Made by a program: the position numbers and the translations under genes
Assembly (NCBI RefSeq): GCF_001613245.1
Contig: NZ_BDBZ01000003.1
Span: forward strand, 1 to 64,000
Source of the DNA: Nocardia speluncae NBRC 108251
Lineage (GTDB): Bacteria; Actinomycetota; Actinomycetes; Mycobacteriales; Mycobacteriaceae
Length of the DNA stretch: 64,000 bases
Reading direction: 5' to 3'
Shown here: piece after piece, positions 44,422 through 52,103 of the stretch
Numbering within the stretch: the stretch's first letter is position 1
Layout: every line of letters starts with the position of its first letter
The notes under the pieces: model-generated
Told to the model about the DNA's origin: nothing
Database searches by the model: none
Seen by the model: the letters and a program-made list of their open reading frames with translations, nothing else

Positions 44422-44516
44422 CACCGGAGACAGGCTGATCCCATATCGCACCTCCGAGCCCACAGTCGAATCCCCAGAACTGCACCTCGATTCAGTGGTG
44501 TAGATGCAGCGGCGAT

Positions 44517-44532
44517 TCACCGAGATCGGTGA
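44517..44532. promoter_or_regulatory. Orphan palindrome
   Basis: Seven-base arms TCACCGA and TCGGTGA around GA, in the gap 44422-44720 between a TetR gene and a sulfatase relic. No intact gene is positioned to use it; it may be the operator left from the lost gene. Confidence 0.35.
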
Positions 44533-44610
44533 TAAATTCAAACCCGGCCCAACTCGGCACTGGGCGCAGCGAGCACGGGGACGACGCCGGCTACCGCATC
44601 TGTTCATGAA

Positions 44611-44672
44611 ATCATCGTTTCTTGAACACTCGACTCGAAACGGACTCCGGCGACCGATTGCCCAGGTCGGCC
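44611..44672. repeat. Repeat B, copy 2
   Basis: ATCATCGTTTCTTGAACA, then CTCGAAACGGACTCCGGCG and TTGCCCAGGTCGGC. It aligns along its length with copy 3 at 58318-58375. Confidence 0.65.
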
Positions 44673-44720
44673 GAAAACGGCAACTGTCCAAAAAACATGT
44701 CGTAAAGTCCCGCCCAGGGC

Positions 44721-45007
44721 CAGATCAATACCGACACTCTCGACACCATCCTCGCGATGCCCATCGACCTCCTCTTCGACTACACCGGCGTCCACGTGAT
44801 CGGTGAAGCCGCCGCACAATCCGACATCTCCATCGACTTCACGTTCACCGACTCCGGCGGCGACTGGGCCATGTGGATCCGCCACGGCGTCCTCAACGCC
44901 CGCCCACCCACGCCGACCACGCCCAGCTGGCCATAGCCGGACCCAAACCCCTACTCGCCGGCCTCATCCTGGAACCGAACCGGGCAGAAGATACCCCGTC
45001 CGGATAG
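44721..45007 (+). pseudogene. C-terminal relic of alkyl/aryl sulfatase
   Basis: The frame reads DTLDTILAMPIDLLFDYTG, then FTFTDSGGDWAMWIRHGVLN, the pattern of the SCP2-like C-terminal domain of metallo-beta-lactamase-fold alkyl sulfatases (MPxxxLFDYLxV, then FTDTGExW). After LNARP a frameshift moves the continuation (HADHAQLAIAGPKPLLAGLI) to another frame. The catalytic lactamase domain is absent. It ends against the sigma-factor stop. Confidence 0.55.
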
Positions 45008-45928
45008 CTACTCGGATTCGCCGGACAGCAAGGAGAACTGTCCGGATTTCAAGAGACCGGCAACGGCGTTCACTTTCGTGTCGGGGCAGGCATAGTCCGG
45101 ATGAACGCGGAGCACCGCCGCAGCGTCGTGTAGCGCGATCATCTGCTGTTCGGCTTCCGCGGCACTACGGCCTCCGTCGGCGATGGGGTGGGTAGCCAGT
45201 TCCGGCCGCTGCTGATCTATCCGCCCGGTCGACACAGCATGGGCGATACGCCGCGAACACCGACACCGGGCCTGCTCGTTCGCGTGGCCACAGGTCGAGG
45301 TCAAGGAGGCGCGTAGCCGCTTCCTGGCCCGCTCGAGGCGTTTTCGGTAGGTGGCGGGGGTGAGGTCCAGAATCCATGCGGCATCGGCGGATCCGACACC
45401 GAACACGTCGTCGAGAACGAACGCGATCCGTTCCTCACGGGTCAGGCACTGCAACATCGCTTGGCTGCATTGGAGGCGGACTTCGGTGGCGAGTAACTCC
45501 GCATCGGGTCCCCGGCGGTCAGCTGCCAATCCCTCGGCCAGCGCGTCACCGAAGGCGTCGAGACTGAGCTGCGCCGCCTCCTGTATCGACTGCCTTCGTC
45601 GATTGAGCAGGTGGTTGACGCCGATGCGGTAGGCCCAGGTGAGCAGTTTCGCCTCGCCTCGCCACGTGGCGAGGCGGGTGAACGCCCGCAGCAGGATCTC
45701 CTGTGTGGCGTCCTCGGCGTCGGCGGGCCGCCCTGTCATCCGAAGCGCCAGCCGGTAGATCGGATCCTGCAGTCTGCGCATCACCTCGGCGGCCGCGACG
45801 GCGTCGCCGTCGATGGCTTCGGCCACGAGCGCGACCTCGCTCGGGTCGACTGAGCTGAGGCCGGTTGGCGCGTCGTCGGTCATCAATAGATCGTCTACCT
45901 GCGGCGGAGTAGGCGCAATGATGTTCAC
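45008..45928 (-). CDS. Sigma-70 family (ECF-like) RNA polymerase sigma factor
   Basis: A 306-residue sigma factor. Region 2 is MRRLQDPIYRLALRMTGRPADAEDATQEILLRAFTRLATWRGEAKLLTWAYRIGVNHLLNRRR; region 4 is CLTREERIAFVLDDVFGVGSADAAWILDLTPATYRKRLERARKRL. A C-terminal extension of about 90 residues begins with a Cys-rich stretch (TCGHANEQARCRCSRR) that might bind metal. GTG at 45928 overlaps the dehalogenase stop (GTGA), so I take it as the start; ATG 45883 is the alternative. No anti-sigma gene is adjacent. Confidence 0.85.
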   Translation of the reverse strand: MNIIAPTPPQVDDLLMTDDAPTGLSSVDPSEVALVAEAIDGDAVAAAEVMRRLQDPIYRLALRMTGRPADAEDATQEILLRAFTRLATWRGEAKLLTWAYRIGVNHLLNRRRQSIQEAAQLSLDAFGDALAEGLAADRRGPDAELLATEVRLQCSQAMLQCLTREERIAFVLDDVFGVGSADAAWILDLTPATYRKRLERARKRLRASLTSTCGHANEQARCRCSRRIAHAVSTGRIDQQRPELATHPIADGGRSAAEAEQQMIALHDAAAVLRVHPDYACPDTKVNAVAGLLKSGQFSLLSGESE

Positions 45929-46932
45929 CGGTTCTGCGTTCCGGTGAGGGCGTGACGCTGTAGCCATTGGGCGATTGCGGTGCCGATCTCGTCGGGGCGG
46001 TCCTCGGCGGCGTGATGTCCGGCCCGGCCACAAGCGACGACATCCAGTGCCGCGATGTGGTGTCGGCACCAGTCGGCCACCGCTTCGTCGATGAGCAGCG
46101 TGGGGGACCCTTCGAATGTCATCAGCAGCTTCGGCGTGCCGGTGCTGGTCGCCAGCCACCGGTCGTAGGCCTCGATGCGAGCGACGAGCTCGGCGGGATC
46201 ACCGCCGAGCGGTATCTGGCGCGCCCAGGCGAGGATGGGCCGGCGACTGTCCCGGGTCGGATAGGGCGCGAGGTATGCCTGTAGATCCGCCTCGTCAACG
46301 GGCTCGAGGACACCCCCGGTGAAGGCTTGGCGAATGAACAGGTCCTGCTCGAGCACCATCTCCTCGCCGATACCCGGGGTCCGGATGGATTCGGACCGGG
46401 TGCGTGCTTGCGGGGAAAGTTCTGCCCATGCCATCGGTTTGATAATGCTTTCGAAGAAGGCCAGTCCGCTCACCCTTTCCGGGTGACGGGCGGCCCAGTC
46501 GCAGGCGAGCGCGCCACCCCAGTCGTGGCCGACGAGGACGACACGGTCCAGGTCGAGAGCGTCGAACCAGGCGTCGAGATAGCGGGCGTGGTCGGCGAAG
46601 GTGTAGCCGATATCGGGTTTGCCGGATGTGCCCATGCCGACAAGGTCCGGCGCCAGCAGCCTCCCGCCAGCGATGTGGGGCAAGATTTTGCGCCACATAT
46701 GCGAGGAGCTCGGGTTGCCGTGCAGGAACACGAACGGGTTGCCGGCGCCGATTTCGGTGTAGGACATGTGCGAGTCGAGAACTTCTGCGGTATCCACTCT
46801 TTGGCCTTTGTTATCGGGCGATCCGCATCCGCAGGAGGCGATGGCGATCCCTGCAGCGATACCCCGGAGCAGTGCCCGTCGAGATACCGGCCGACCGGGA
46901 TGGGGTGTGGCCGAGCGAAGGTGCCTGCGCAT
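45925..46932 (-). CDS. Tat-exported haloalkane dehalogenase-like hydrolase
   Basis: A 335-residue alpha/beta hydrolase. The nucleophile is the aspartate of VLVGHDWGGALACDWA; the halide-stabilising Asn and Trp fit FLHGNPSSSHMWR and HDWGG; the acid may be the Glu in LAFFESIIKP, and the histidine is in GRAGHHAAEDRPDE. These residues mark haloalkane dehalogenases rather than serine hydrolases. The N-terminus has a twin-arginine signal, SRRALLRGIAAGIAIASCGCG, so the protein should be exported folded and may be lipid-anchored at the cysteine. It is coupled to a sigma-factor gene. Confidence 0.8.
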   Translation of the reverse strand: MRRHLRSATPHPGRPVSRRALLRGIAAGIAIASCGCGSPDNKGQRVDTAEVLDSHMSYTEIGAGNPFVFLHGNPSSSHMWRKILPHIAGGRLLAPDLVGMGTSGKPDIGYTFADHARYLDAWFDALDLDRVVLVGHDWGGALACDWAARHPERVSGLAFFESIIKPMAWAELSPQARTRSESIRTPGIGEEMVLEQDLFIRQAFTGGVLEPVDEADLQAYLAPYPTRDSRRPILAWARQIPLGGDPAELVARIEAYDRWLATSTGTPKLLMTFEGSPTLLIDEAVADWCRHHIAALDVVACGRAGHHAAEDRPDEIGTAIAQWLQRHALTGTQNR

Positions 46933-47054
46933 ACTGATCCCCTTCGCGCCCTTTGCGGTGGGCGGGTGTCGATGACTGATACACCTCTCTCGACACCGGA
47001 AGTCGACGGCCGTGACACAACCAGATAGTGATCTGCCTCACCTAGCTTGGACAG

Positions 47055-47140
47055 CATGGGGCGGCTCTGCGTTCGACCGGTCCTCGATCGCCACGACAAG
47101 CGATAAGCGGGTCACGAACGCGACCTCGCCTTCTTGACCG
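47055..47140 (-). pseudogene. Repeat C, copy 2: trace of a lost imine reductase paralogue
   Basis: This copy matches the 3' flank of the imine reductase gene (40645-40715) and on the minus strand ends with codons for KKARSRS and a TGA, echoing KQAKPRS at that gene's end. Everything upstream of those codons is gone. It lies in the promoter region of the TetR gene at 47212. Confidence 0.6.
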
Positions 47141-47156
47141 TTCGCCTGCCGAGGCC

Positions 47157-47179
47157 GTTCTTGGGGGCCGGTCAAGATA
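47157..47179. promoter_or_regulatory. Probable autoregulatory site of the TetR gene
   Basis: GTTCTTG, nine bases, CAAGATA: the same 23-base design as the two sites upstream of the hydrolase gene (48960-49027), with TTCTTG and CAAGA conserved at identical spacing. It lies 33 bp before the TetR start. Confidence 0.6.
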
Positions 47180-47211
47180 GCATCGGGGCCGGTACTAGGT
47201 CAGGACTGGAG

Positions 47212-47772
47212 ATGCCTCGCAACAGACGTCCGCAGGATCGGGAAGAAAAGCGCGCGGAGATCGTGGTGGCTGCCCGGCGGTTGTTCGTCGAGCAGGGATA
47301 CGACGCGGCGTCGATGACGCGGATCGCCCGCGACGCCGGAGTGGTGTCGAACACGCTGTACTGGTACTTCCAAGACAAGGACGCGGTATTGATCGCGGTC
47401 CTGGATGCGGTCCTGGCCGACTCGATGGCCTCCTATAGCGAAGTGCTGGGCTCGGGGCTGGCTGATCGACTGTTGTGGCTGGTCGAGGAATTGGAGCAAC
47501 TCGGTCGATTGGTGAGCACGGTGCACACGCGCGCCGAGGAGTCCGCGTCCATCAAGGAATGGCACGAGCAGTTCCATGCACTGGCCGAGGGATTGTTCCG
47601 GGCAGAGCTGATCGAGCTCGCCGTGCCCGCTGACGATGTGGATCCGCTGGTCACGATCGGCGTTTTCGTTGTCGAGGGCTTGCTGACGCATCCGACGGAC
47701 CAGGCTCAGCGGCGCGCGGTGATCGAGACGTTGCTGAACAGCGCTCGCGGTCTTGCCGCGGCCGCCGACTGA
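47212..47772 (+). CDS. TetR-family regulator
   Basis: A 186-residue regulator: REEKRAEIVVAARRLFVEQGYDAASMTRIARDAGVVSNTLYWYFQDKDAVLIAVLDAV. ATG at 47212 (MPRNRRPQDREEK) is preferred; the longer frame runs through a repeat. It converges on a hydrolase gene, and the TTCTTG-N9-CAAGA sites before both genes point to joint control. Confidence 0.9.
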   Translation: MPRNRRPQDREEKRAEIVVAARRLFVEQGYDAASMTRIARDAGVVSNTLYWYFQDKDAVLIAVLDAVLADSMASYSEVLGSGLADRLLWLVEELEQLGRLVSTVHTRAEESASIKEWHEQFHALAEGLFRAELIELAVPADDVDPLVTIGVFVVEGLLTHPTDQAQRRAVIETLLNSARGLAAAAD

Positions 47773-47808
47773 GTGCGTGGTCCACGCACGTCCACGAGCC
47801 AGGGCGAC

Positions 47809-48930
47809 CTACTGCGTGGCGCGTTCGGTGTAGTCGAATTGTGTTGCCAGGAAACGGAGTTGGTCACGCACGGCGCGTTCGAAGTGCTCGCCCAGGTAGA
47901 TGCCGAAGTGGTCACACGGGTAGTTCTGGACGTGCACGTGCGCCAGGCCCTGCGCGCGACGCTTCGTGGTTTTCGCGGGCGCGGCCGCGTCGTTGTCGCA
48001 GACACACAGCAGCGTCGGGGTGCGCGAGCGAGCCAGCGCGCGACCGGGCCGATCGAGCGGAAGGCGCAGCACCAGCCGTGCGGCCAGGGCGTTGGCGGCA
48101 TCGAATTCACCGTCCGGGCCGCGCAGTACACCCCACATGCTGTCGCGACCGACACCGGTCACAGGTTCTTCTCCACCGCCGATCTCGGTGAGCTCGATGT
48201 TCTTCGACACCTGAGCCCGCACCGAGGGCAGCTGTTTCAACAACGCGCTGGTGCGCCGCGAGAGCCGGGTCCCCGCAGGCAGGAGTGCGGAAGCGCCGGC
48301 GAGGGCGTCGGGCGAGGCGACGAACGCGGGCATCCAGGACGTCCCCGCCATCGGCAACAAGATCGGCTTCGCGCCGATCCAGGAACCTATCGTGTCGAGG
48401 ATGCCGGCCACTGTCAGCGCTACTGCGCTCAGCGGGCCGGTCCGGATGCGCGAGCGCAACGACGCCGGTCCGTCTGTGAAGGGGCACTGAGCCACGACCG
48501 CCGCGATTCGGGCGTCTTCGGAGGCGACCTGAAGGACATGCCCGCCGCCGAACGAGCTGCCCCACACAGCGATCCGGTCGATATCGACCTCCGGCAGTGT
48601 GCGTACGAAGGCCAGGGCGGCATGCCAATCGGCGCGTTGGCGGCCGATATCGAGGAGCTGGCGGGGCACTCCGCCGCTGGCCCCGAGGTGACGGTAGTCG
48701 AACACCAGCACCGACCACCCCGCGTCGGCGAACCGTTCCGCGTAGGCATCCAGGCGCATCTCCCGCACCGCCCCGAGCCCGTGCCCCATGATCACCATCG
48801 GACGCGGGCCGTTCAGCTCGGGTGCGGTGTACAGCCATGCCACGCACTCGTCCCGGCCCGAGGTGAACGAGACCTCACGCCGTTGCACCGCTACCGCCTC
48901 GCGCCGATCGGCAGGCCCATTGATTTCCAT
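47809..48930 (-). CDS. Alpha/beta hydrolase (dienelactone hydrolase-like)
   Basis: A 373-residue protein: VIMGHGLGAVREMRLDAYAERF, then VFDYRHLGASGG, the nucleophile in AVWGSSFGGGHVLQ, and NYPCDHFGIYLGEHFERA with the late histidine. The layout matches the large actinobacterial hydrolases annotated as dienelactone-hydrolase or FrsA-like. Start ATG 48930. Two 23-base operators lie upstream (48960-49027). Confidence 0.83.
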   Translation of the reverse strand: MEINGPADRREAVAVQRREVSFTSGRDECVAWLYTAPELNGPRPMVIMGHGLGAVREMRLDAYAERFADAGWSVLVFDYRHLGASGGVPRQLLDIGRQRADWHAALAFVRTLPEVDIDRIAVWGSSFGGGHVLQVASEDARIAAVVAQCPFTDGPASLRSRIRTGPLSAVALTVAGILDTIGSWIGAKPILLPMAGTSWMPAFVASPDALAGASALLPAGTRLSRRTSALLKQLPSVRAQVSKNIELTEIGGGEEPVTGVGRDSMWGVLRGPDGEFDAANALAARLVLRLPLDRPGRALARSRTPTLLCVCDNDAAAPAKTTKRRAQGLAHVHVQNYPCDHFGIYLGEHFERAVRDQLRFLATQFDYTERATQ

Positions 48931-48959
48931 GCCTCGCGTCCTCCTGCTCCACCACCACT

Positions 48960-49027
48960 CTTCTTGGACGTCGCCCAAGAAGCAGGTCGCGGTTACGGTA
49001 AACGCTTCTTGAACGTCAGTCAAGAAG
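48960..49027. promoter_or_regulatory. Two 23-bp TetR operators upstream of the hydrolase
   Basis: Site 1 (48960-48982) has arms CTTCTTGG and CCAAGAAG; site 2 (49005-49027) has CTTCTTGA and TCAAGAAG; both have seven-base spacers containing ACGTC or CGTC. Their centres are 45 bp apart. A weaker third copy precedes the TetR gene at 47212, which makes that protein the likely ligand. Confidence 0.8.
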
Positions 49028-49294
49028 GTGGCGGCGGGGTCACGGGTCTGCGTTGTCCGCGGTTGCGGCCACGTTTGCCTACGTCGACGAGCACGGTTTT
49101 CGGGCTATCCCACAGGGTTCGGTATCGGTCGATCGGCTGTCGGGTGGACGTCCCGATCTCCGCCGGCTCGAAACACGGGCGAGTGGGAAGGAGTGGGACG
49201 AACTAGGCTCGGCGAGATCACCTCCCCGGCCTTCGTCATCCGAATCCATGATGAGGTGGTCGCTGCCGCCGGATACCGCACCTGGCCGAGCCGG

Positions 49295-49357
49295 TGTCCA
49301 ACTACTGATGCATTATTGAACGCGGGAGCGTGCATTAATCGCTGGTCAGCGATGTAG
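49295..49357. repeat. Repeat A, copy 2 (right part missing)
   Basis: TGTCCAACTACTGATGCATT and the palindromic core (AATCGCTGGTCAGCGATG from 49337) keep the 40-base spacing of copies 1 and 4; the CTTTGATGAACAG block is absent. The rest of 49028-49357 holds no gene I can support. Confidence 0.65.
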
Positions 49358-49798
49358 TCAGCCGGTTATTTGTCCAATAACAGCCCTCTTGCGGACGCCC
49401 GTTGAGTGCCCGTTGTCGGTGTCGGCGATGGCCGTTTTGAACCGGGGGCATTCGACCAAGGGTTCATGGGTGCAGATCGCCGCGTGGTGCAGACTGTCGC
49501 GCATGCGGGTCAGCCGGGCGATGTCGTGGTCGAGTTGGCTCGCCCGTTGCGCGAGGTGTGCGCGTAATTCTGTGTCGTCCGGTGTCGCGGTCAGGAACCG
49601 CTGGATCTGGGCCAAGGTGAAACCTGCTCCACGCGCACAGTCTATGAGCGTCAGCCGATCGAGTACATCCGGCTCGTAGGTGCGGCGCAGTCCGTTGCGG
49701 CCGGCCGAGTCGATGAGGCCGCGCCGTTCGTAGAACCGCAGGGCCGACGGCGCCAACCCGGACCGGTCGGCCACCTCGGCGATATCGAGTAGTTCCAC
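49358..49798 (-). CDS. MerR-family regulator divergent from esterase
   Basis: A 146-residue protein: VELLDIAEVADRSGLAPSALRFYERRGLIDSAGRNGLRRTYEPDVLDRLTLIDCARGAGFTLAQIQRFL, then a dimerisation helix and a Cys-containing tail (AAICTHEPLVECPRFK) reminiscent of SoxR-like members but without the SoxR four-cysteine cluster. GTG at 49798 has AAGGAGA eight bases upstream. It probably activates the esterase promoter at 49810-49841. Confidence 0.9.
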   Translation of the reverse strand: MELLDIAEVADRSGLAPSALRFYERRGLIDSAGRNGLRRTYEPDVLDRLTLIDCARGAGFTLAQIQRFLTATPDDTELRAHLAQRASQLDHDIARLTRMRDSLHHAAICTHEPLVECPRFKTAIADTDNGHSTGVRKRAVIGQITG

Positions 49799-49809
49799 GC
49801 CTGTTCTCC

Positions 49810-49841
49810 TTGACTTGAACCGTGCTTCAAGTTGAAGGATA
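49810..49841 (+). promoter_or_regulatory. MerR-type promoter of the esterase gene
   Basis: TTGACT (49810-49815), then 19 bases, then AAGGAT or AGGATA as -10. Inside the spacer lies a dyad with seven-base arms ACTTGAA and TTCAAGT (49813-49832). The long spacer and central dyad are the hallmark of MerR-activated promoters. AAGGA may instead act as ribosome-binding site for the ATG at 49847. Confidence 0.65.
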
Positions 49842-49846
49842 GCTGC

Positions 49847-50812
49847 ATGAGCACAGCGAACACGCCCACCTCGGGATTGCATCCTCAGGTGCAGGCATAT
49901 CTGGAACGGATCTCGCGCGCGGGCTTCGCGGAACTACACACCTTCACACCCGAGCAGGCACGCGAGGGACTGCGACGCCAGATCCCGATGCTCGGTGAAC
50001 CGGAACCGGTCGCCGCGATCGAGGACCGTCTCATCTCGCTGGCGGGCCACCAGGTCCCGATTCGGATCTACACACCGGCCGGTGTGGCGCCCCGGCCCGT
50101 GGTGGTGTTCTTCCATGGGGGCGGGTTCGTTGTCGGTGACCTCGATACCCATGACGGCCTGTGCCGGAACCTCGCCAACGGCGCCGCCGCCGTCGTCGTC
50201 TCGGTCGGCTATCCCTTGGCGCCGGAACACAAATTTCCCGCAGCACCGAATGTGTGTTTCGCCGCTACGCAGTGGGTCGCGGCACACGCCGATAGTTTCG
50301 GCGCCGACAGCCGCAGGATCGCGGTCGCCGGTGACAGTGCCGGGGGCAATCTCGCCGCGGTCGTTACGCATATGGCACGCGATCTCGGGGGCCCGCCGCT
50401 GGCCTTCCAGTTGCTCATCTATCCCGATACCGATTTCCGGCGCAGCAATGTCAGTATCCGGGAGTTCGCCGGGAGGTACGGAAACATCACGCGCGCGGGT
50501 CAGCACTGGTTCATGGACAACTATCTGCGCGGCGACGAGGAACAGCTCGATCCCGGTGTCTCACCGCTGCTGGCGACCGACCATTCCGGCTTGCCGCCGG
50601 CGCTGGTCATCACCGCCGAATACGACGCGCTACGGGACGAGGGCGAAGAGTACGCCGCCGCGCTGGCCCGCGCCGGGGTGCCGGTCGAGGTCAGCCGCTA
50701 CCCGGGAATGATCCACGAGTTCGCGCGCCATCCGTTCGAAGTCAGCGCCACGGCGCGATCCGAAGCCGCCGCCGCACTACGCCGGGCGTTCGCCGAGGCT
50801 TCCGAAAAGTAG
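49847..50812 (+). CDS. Hormone-sensitive-lipase family esterase
   Basis: A 321-residue carboxylesterase with the HSL motif VVVFFHGGGFVVGD, the nucleophile in VAGDSAGGNLAAV, the acid in YDALRDEGE and the histidine in GMIHEFARHP. Start ATG 49847. Divergent from a MerR gene across a MerR-type promoter, so probably inducible. Confidence 0.92.
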   Translation: MSTANTPTSGLHPQVQAYLERISRAGFAELHTFTPEQAREGLRRQIPMLGEPEPVAAIEDRLISLAGHQVPIRIYTPAGVAPRPVVVFFHGGGFVVGDLDTHDGLCRNLANGAAAVVVSVGYPLAPEHKFPAAPNVCFAATQWVAAHADSFGADSRRIAVAGDSAGGNLAAVVTHMARDLGGPPLAFQLLIYPDTDFRRSNVSIREFAGRYGNITRAGQHWFMDNYLRGDEEQLDPGVSPLLATDHSGLPPALVITAEYDALRDEGEEYAAALARAGVPVEVSRYPGMIHEFARHPFEVSATARSEAAAALRRAFAEASEK

Positions 50813-50818
50813 GGCCAT

Positions 50819-50841
50819 ATCATCGCTGGTCAACGATGGTT
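50819..50841. repeat. Repeat A, copy 3 (core only)
   Basis: ATCATCGCTGGTCAACGATG, six bases after the esterase stop codon. The left block is missing, replaced by the esterase 3' end; a TGTCCAT block follows about 35 bases later. Confidence 0.55.
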
Positions 50842-50898
50842 CTCTCGGACTGATTGTCCATCGACCATCCATTTGTGGACACCGCGCGGGTCGGTGGT

Positions 50899-51660
50899 TC
50901 AGCGCATCGTGGTGGTGAGGTAGTCGTGCCCGCCGACGAGGAAGGTGTGCCCGTTGACGGCGGGGGCGTCGATTGCAGCGACGATGGCCGCAGCGAAATC
51001 GTCGACAGTGGGCAAGGGTCCATGAGTTCGGCGGGCCGCGACCGCGCCGGGATCCCGGCGTTCCAGCAGCCGGATGACGATCGTCCCGTCGACCATGTCA
51101 CCGGAGACCACGACGAACCCGACACCGCGGTCGGTGAATTCGGGGATGAGGGCGCGCAAGGCGTCCTCGCCGGCACGTTTGCTCGCGGCGATCGGCTCGT
51201 ACCCGTCGGGCAACGGGCCACCGTCGGCATGAAAGTGTGCCTGGTGGCTGGTGACGAACACAATCCGCCCGCCGGGCGGTATGAGCGGCAGGACGAGGGT
51301 GGCGAGCCGGACCTGGGCGTCGCGGTTGAGGCGCAGGGCGTAGCCGGGGTCGGCGCCACGTTCGAGTCCGCCCGAAGCATTGAGCACGAGCGCATCGAGC
51401 CGGCCGTACCGGTCTCGGATGTGGTCGATCATCTCGGTGACCGCGGTGTCGTCGGACAGGTCCGCCCCGACCACCGAGGCGCTGCCGCCGGCACGAGTGA
51501 TCGCATCGACCACCGCCTGTGCTCGTTTGAGCTTCTCGCGGTAGTTGACCAGGACGTGGGTGTCCGGGCCGGCCAGCTGCTGGGCGGTGGTGGCGCCGAT
51601 ACCGCGTGAGGCGCCTGTCACCAGCACGATTCGTCGCGGGTATGGGTCCGCTCGGTCCAT
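50899..51660 (-). CDS. SDR-family protein lacking the usual catalytic tyrosine
   Basis: A 253-residue Rossmann protein with TGASRGIGATTAQQL, DALVLNASGG in place of NNAG, and IVFVTSHQAHFH. At the active site it reads YEPIAASKRAGEDALR: the lysine is present but the residue four before it is isoleucine rather than the tyrosine of YxxxK. It is either a non-classical SDR using another tyrosine or inactive as a dehydrogenase. It is divergent from the HxlR gene. Confidence 0.82.
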   Translation of the reverse strand: MDRADPYPRRIVLVTGASRGIGATTAQQLAGPDTHVLVNYREKLKRAQAVVDAITRAGGSASVVGADLSDDTAVTEMIDHIRDRYGRLDALVLNASGGLERGADPGYALRLNRDAQVRLATLVLPLIPPGGRIVFVTSHQAHFHADGGPLPDGYEPIAASKRAGEDALRALIPEFTDRGVGFVVVSGDMVDGTIVIRLLERRDPGAVAARRTHGPLPTVDDFAAAIVAAIDAPAVNGHTFLVGGHDYLTTTMR

Positions 51661-51687
51661 CGGGTGTTCTCCTCACTCGGCCCGGAT

Positions 51688-51730
51688 GCTTCTGATCGAG
51701 AAGCAACTATGGTGCTTCGAAATGAGAAGC
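51688..51730. promoter_or_regulatory. Twin HxlR operators
   Basis: GCTTCTGATCGAGAAGC (51688-51704) and GCTTCGAAATGAGAAGC (51714-51730) have the same 17-base design, GCTTC-N7-GAAGC, spaced 26 bp apart. The second covers the regulator's own start codon. They lie between the SDR and HxlR genes and probably control both. Confidence 0.7.
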
Positions 51731-52075
51731 GCAAATGATCGCGAGCCTGCCGAATCGGCCGATGAGTCCAGCAATGCACCGGTTCTGGCGGCGATCGACC
51801 TGCTGGGTCAGCGATGGATGCTCCGGGTCGTGTGGGAGCTCGAACCCGGGCCGCTGGGGTTCCTGGAACTGCGCCGGCGGATGGGCAACTGTTCGTCGAG
51901 CATGTTGTCGAACCGGCTCCAGCAACTTCAGGCAGCCGGGCTGCTGGAGAAGCTCGGCCCGAAAGGTTCGTACGAACTGACCATCGCCGGGATCCGCCTC
52001 GGGGAAGCCCTGCAACCGCTGTGGGATTGGTCGGAAATCTGGACCGATCGGCCTCACGATTTCCGCTGGCCCTGA
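51722..52075 (+). CDS. HxlR-family regulator
   Basis: A 117-residue winged-helix protein: APVLAAIDLLGQRWMLRVVWELEPGPLGFLELRRRMGNCSSSMLSNRLQQLQAAGLLEKLGPKGSYELT. One cysteine (GNCSS) lies where redox-sensing HxlR proteins often have one. ATG at 51722 lies within the second operator. A frameshifted partial paralogue is at 58411-58603. Confidence 0.9.
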   Translation: MRSANDREPAESADESSNAPVLAAIDLLGQRWMLRVVWELEPGPLGFLELRRRMGNCSSSMLSNRLQQLQAAGLLEKLGPKGSYELTIAGIRLGEALQPLWDWSEIWTDRPHDFRWP

Positions 52076-52103
52076 ACCACCTCGGCACGGCCGGTTGTTG
52101 CGG

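Noticed and set aside
43141..44691. 516-residue frame including the DDN-type protein
   Set aside because: The upstream part is antisense to the TetR gene; ATG 43677 has a strong ribosome-binding site.
47129..47140. Extra TTCTTGACCG half-site upstream of the TetR gene at 47212
   Set aside because: On the minus strand it is the KK codons of the lost imine reductase tail, so its resemblance to the operator is coincidental.
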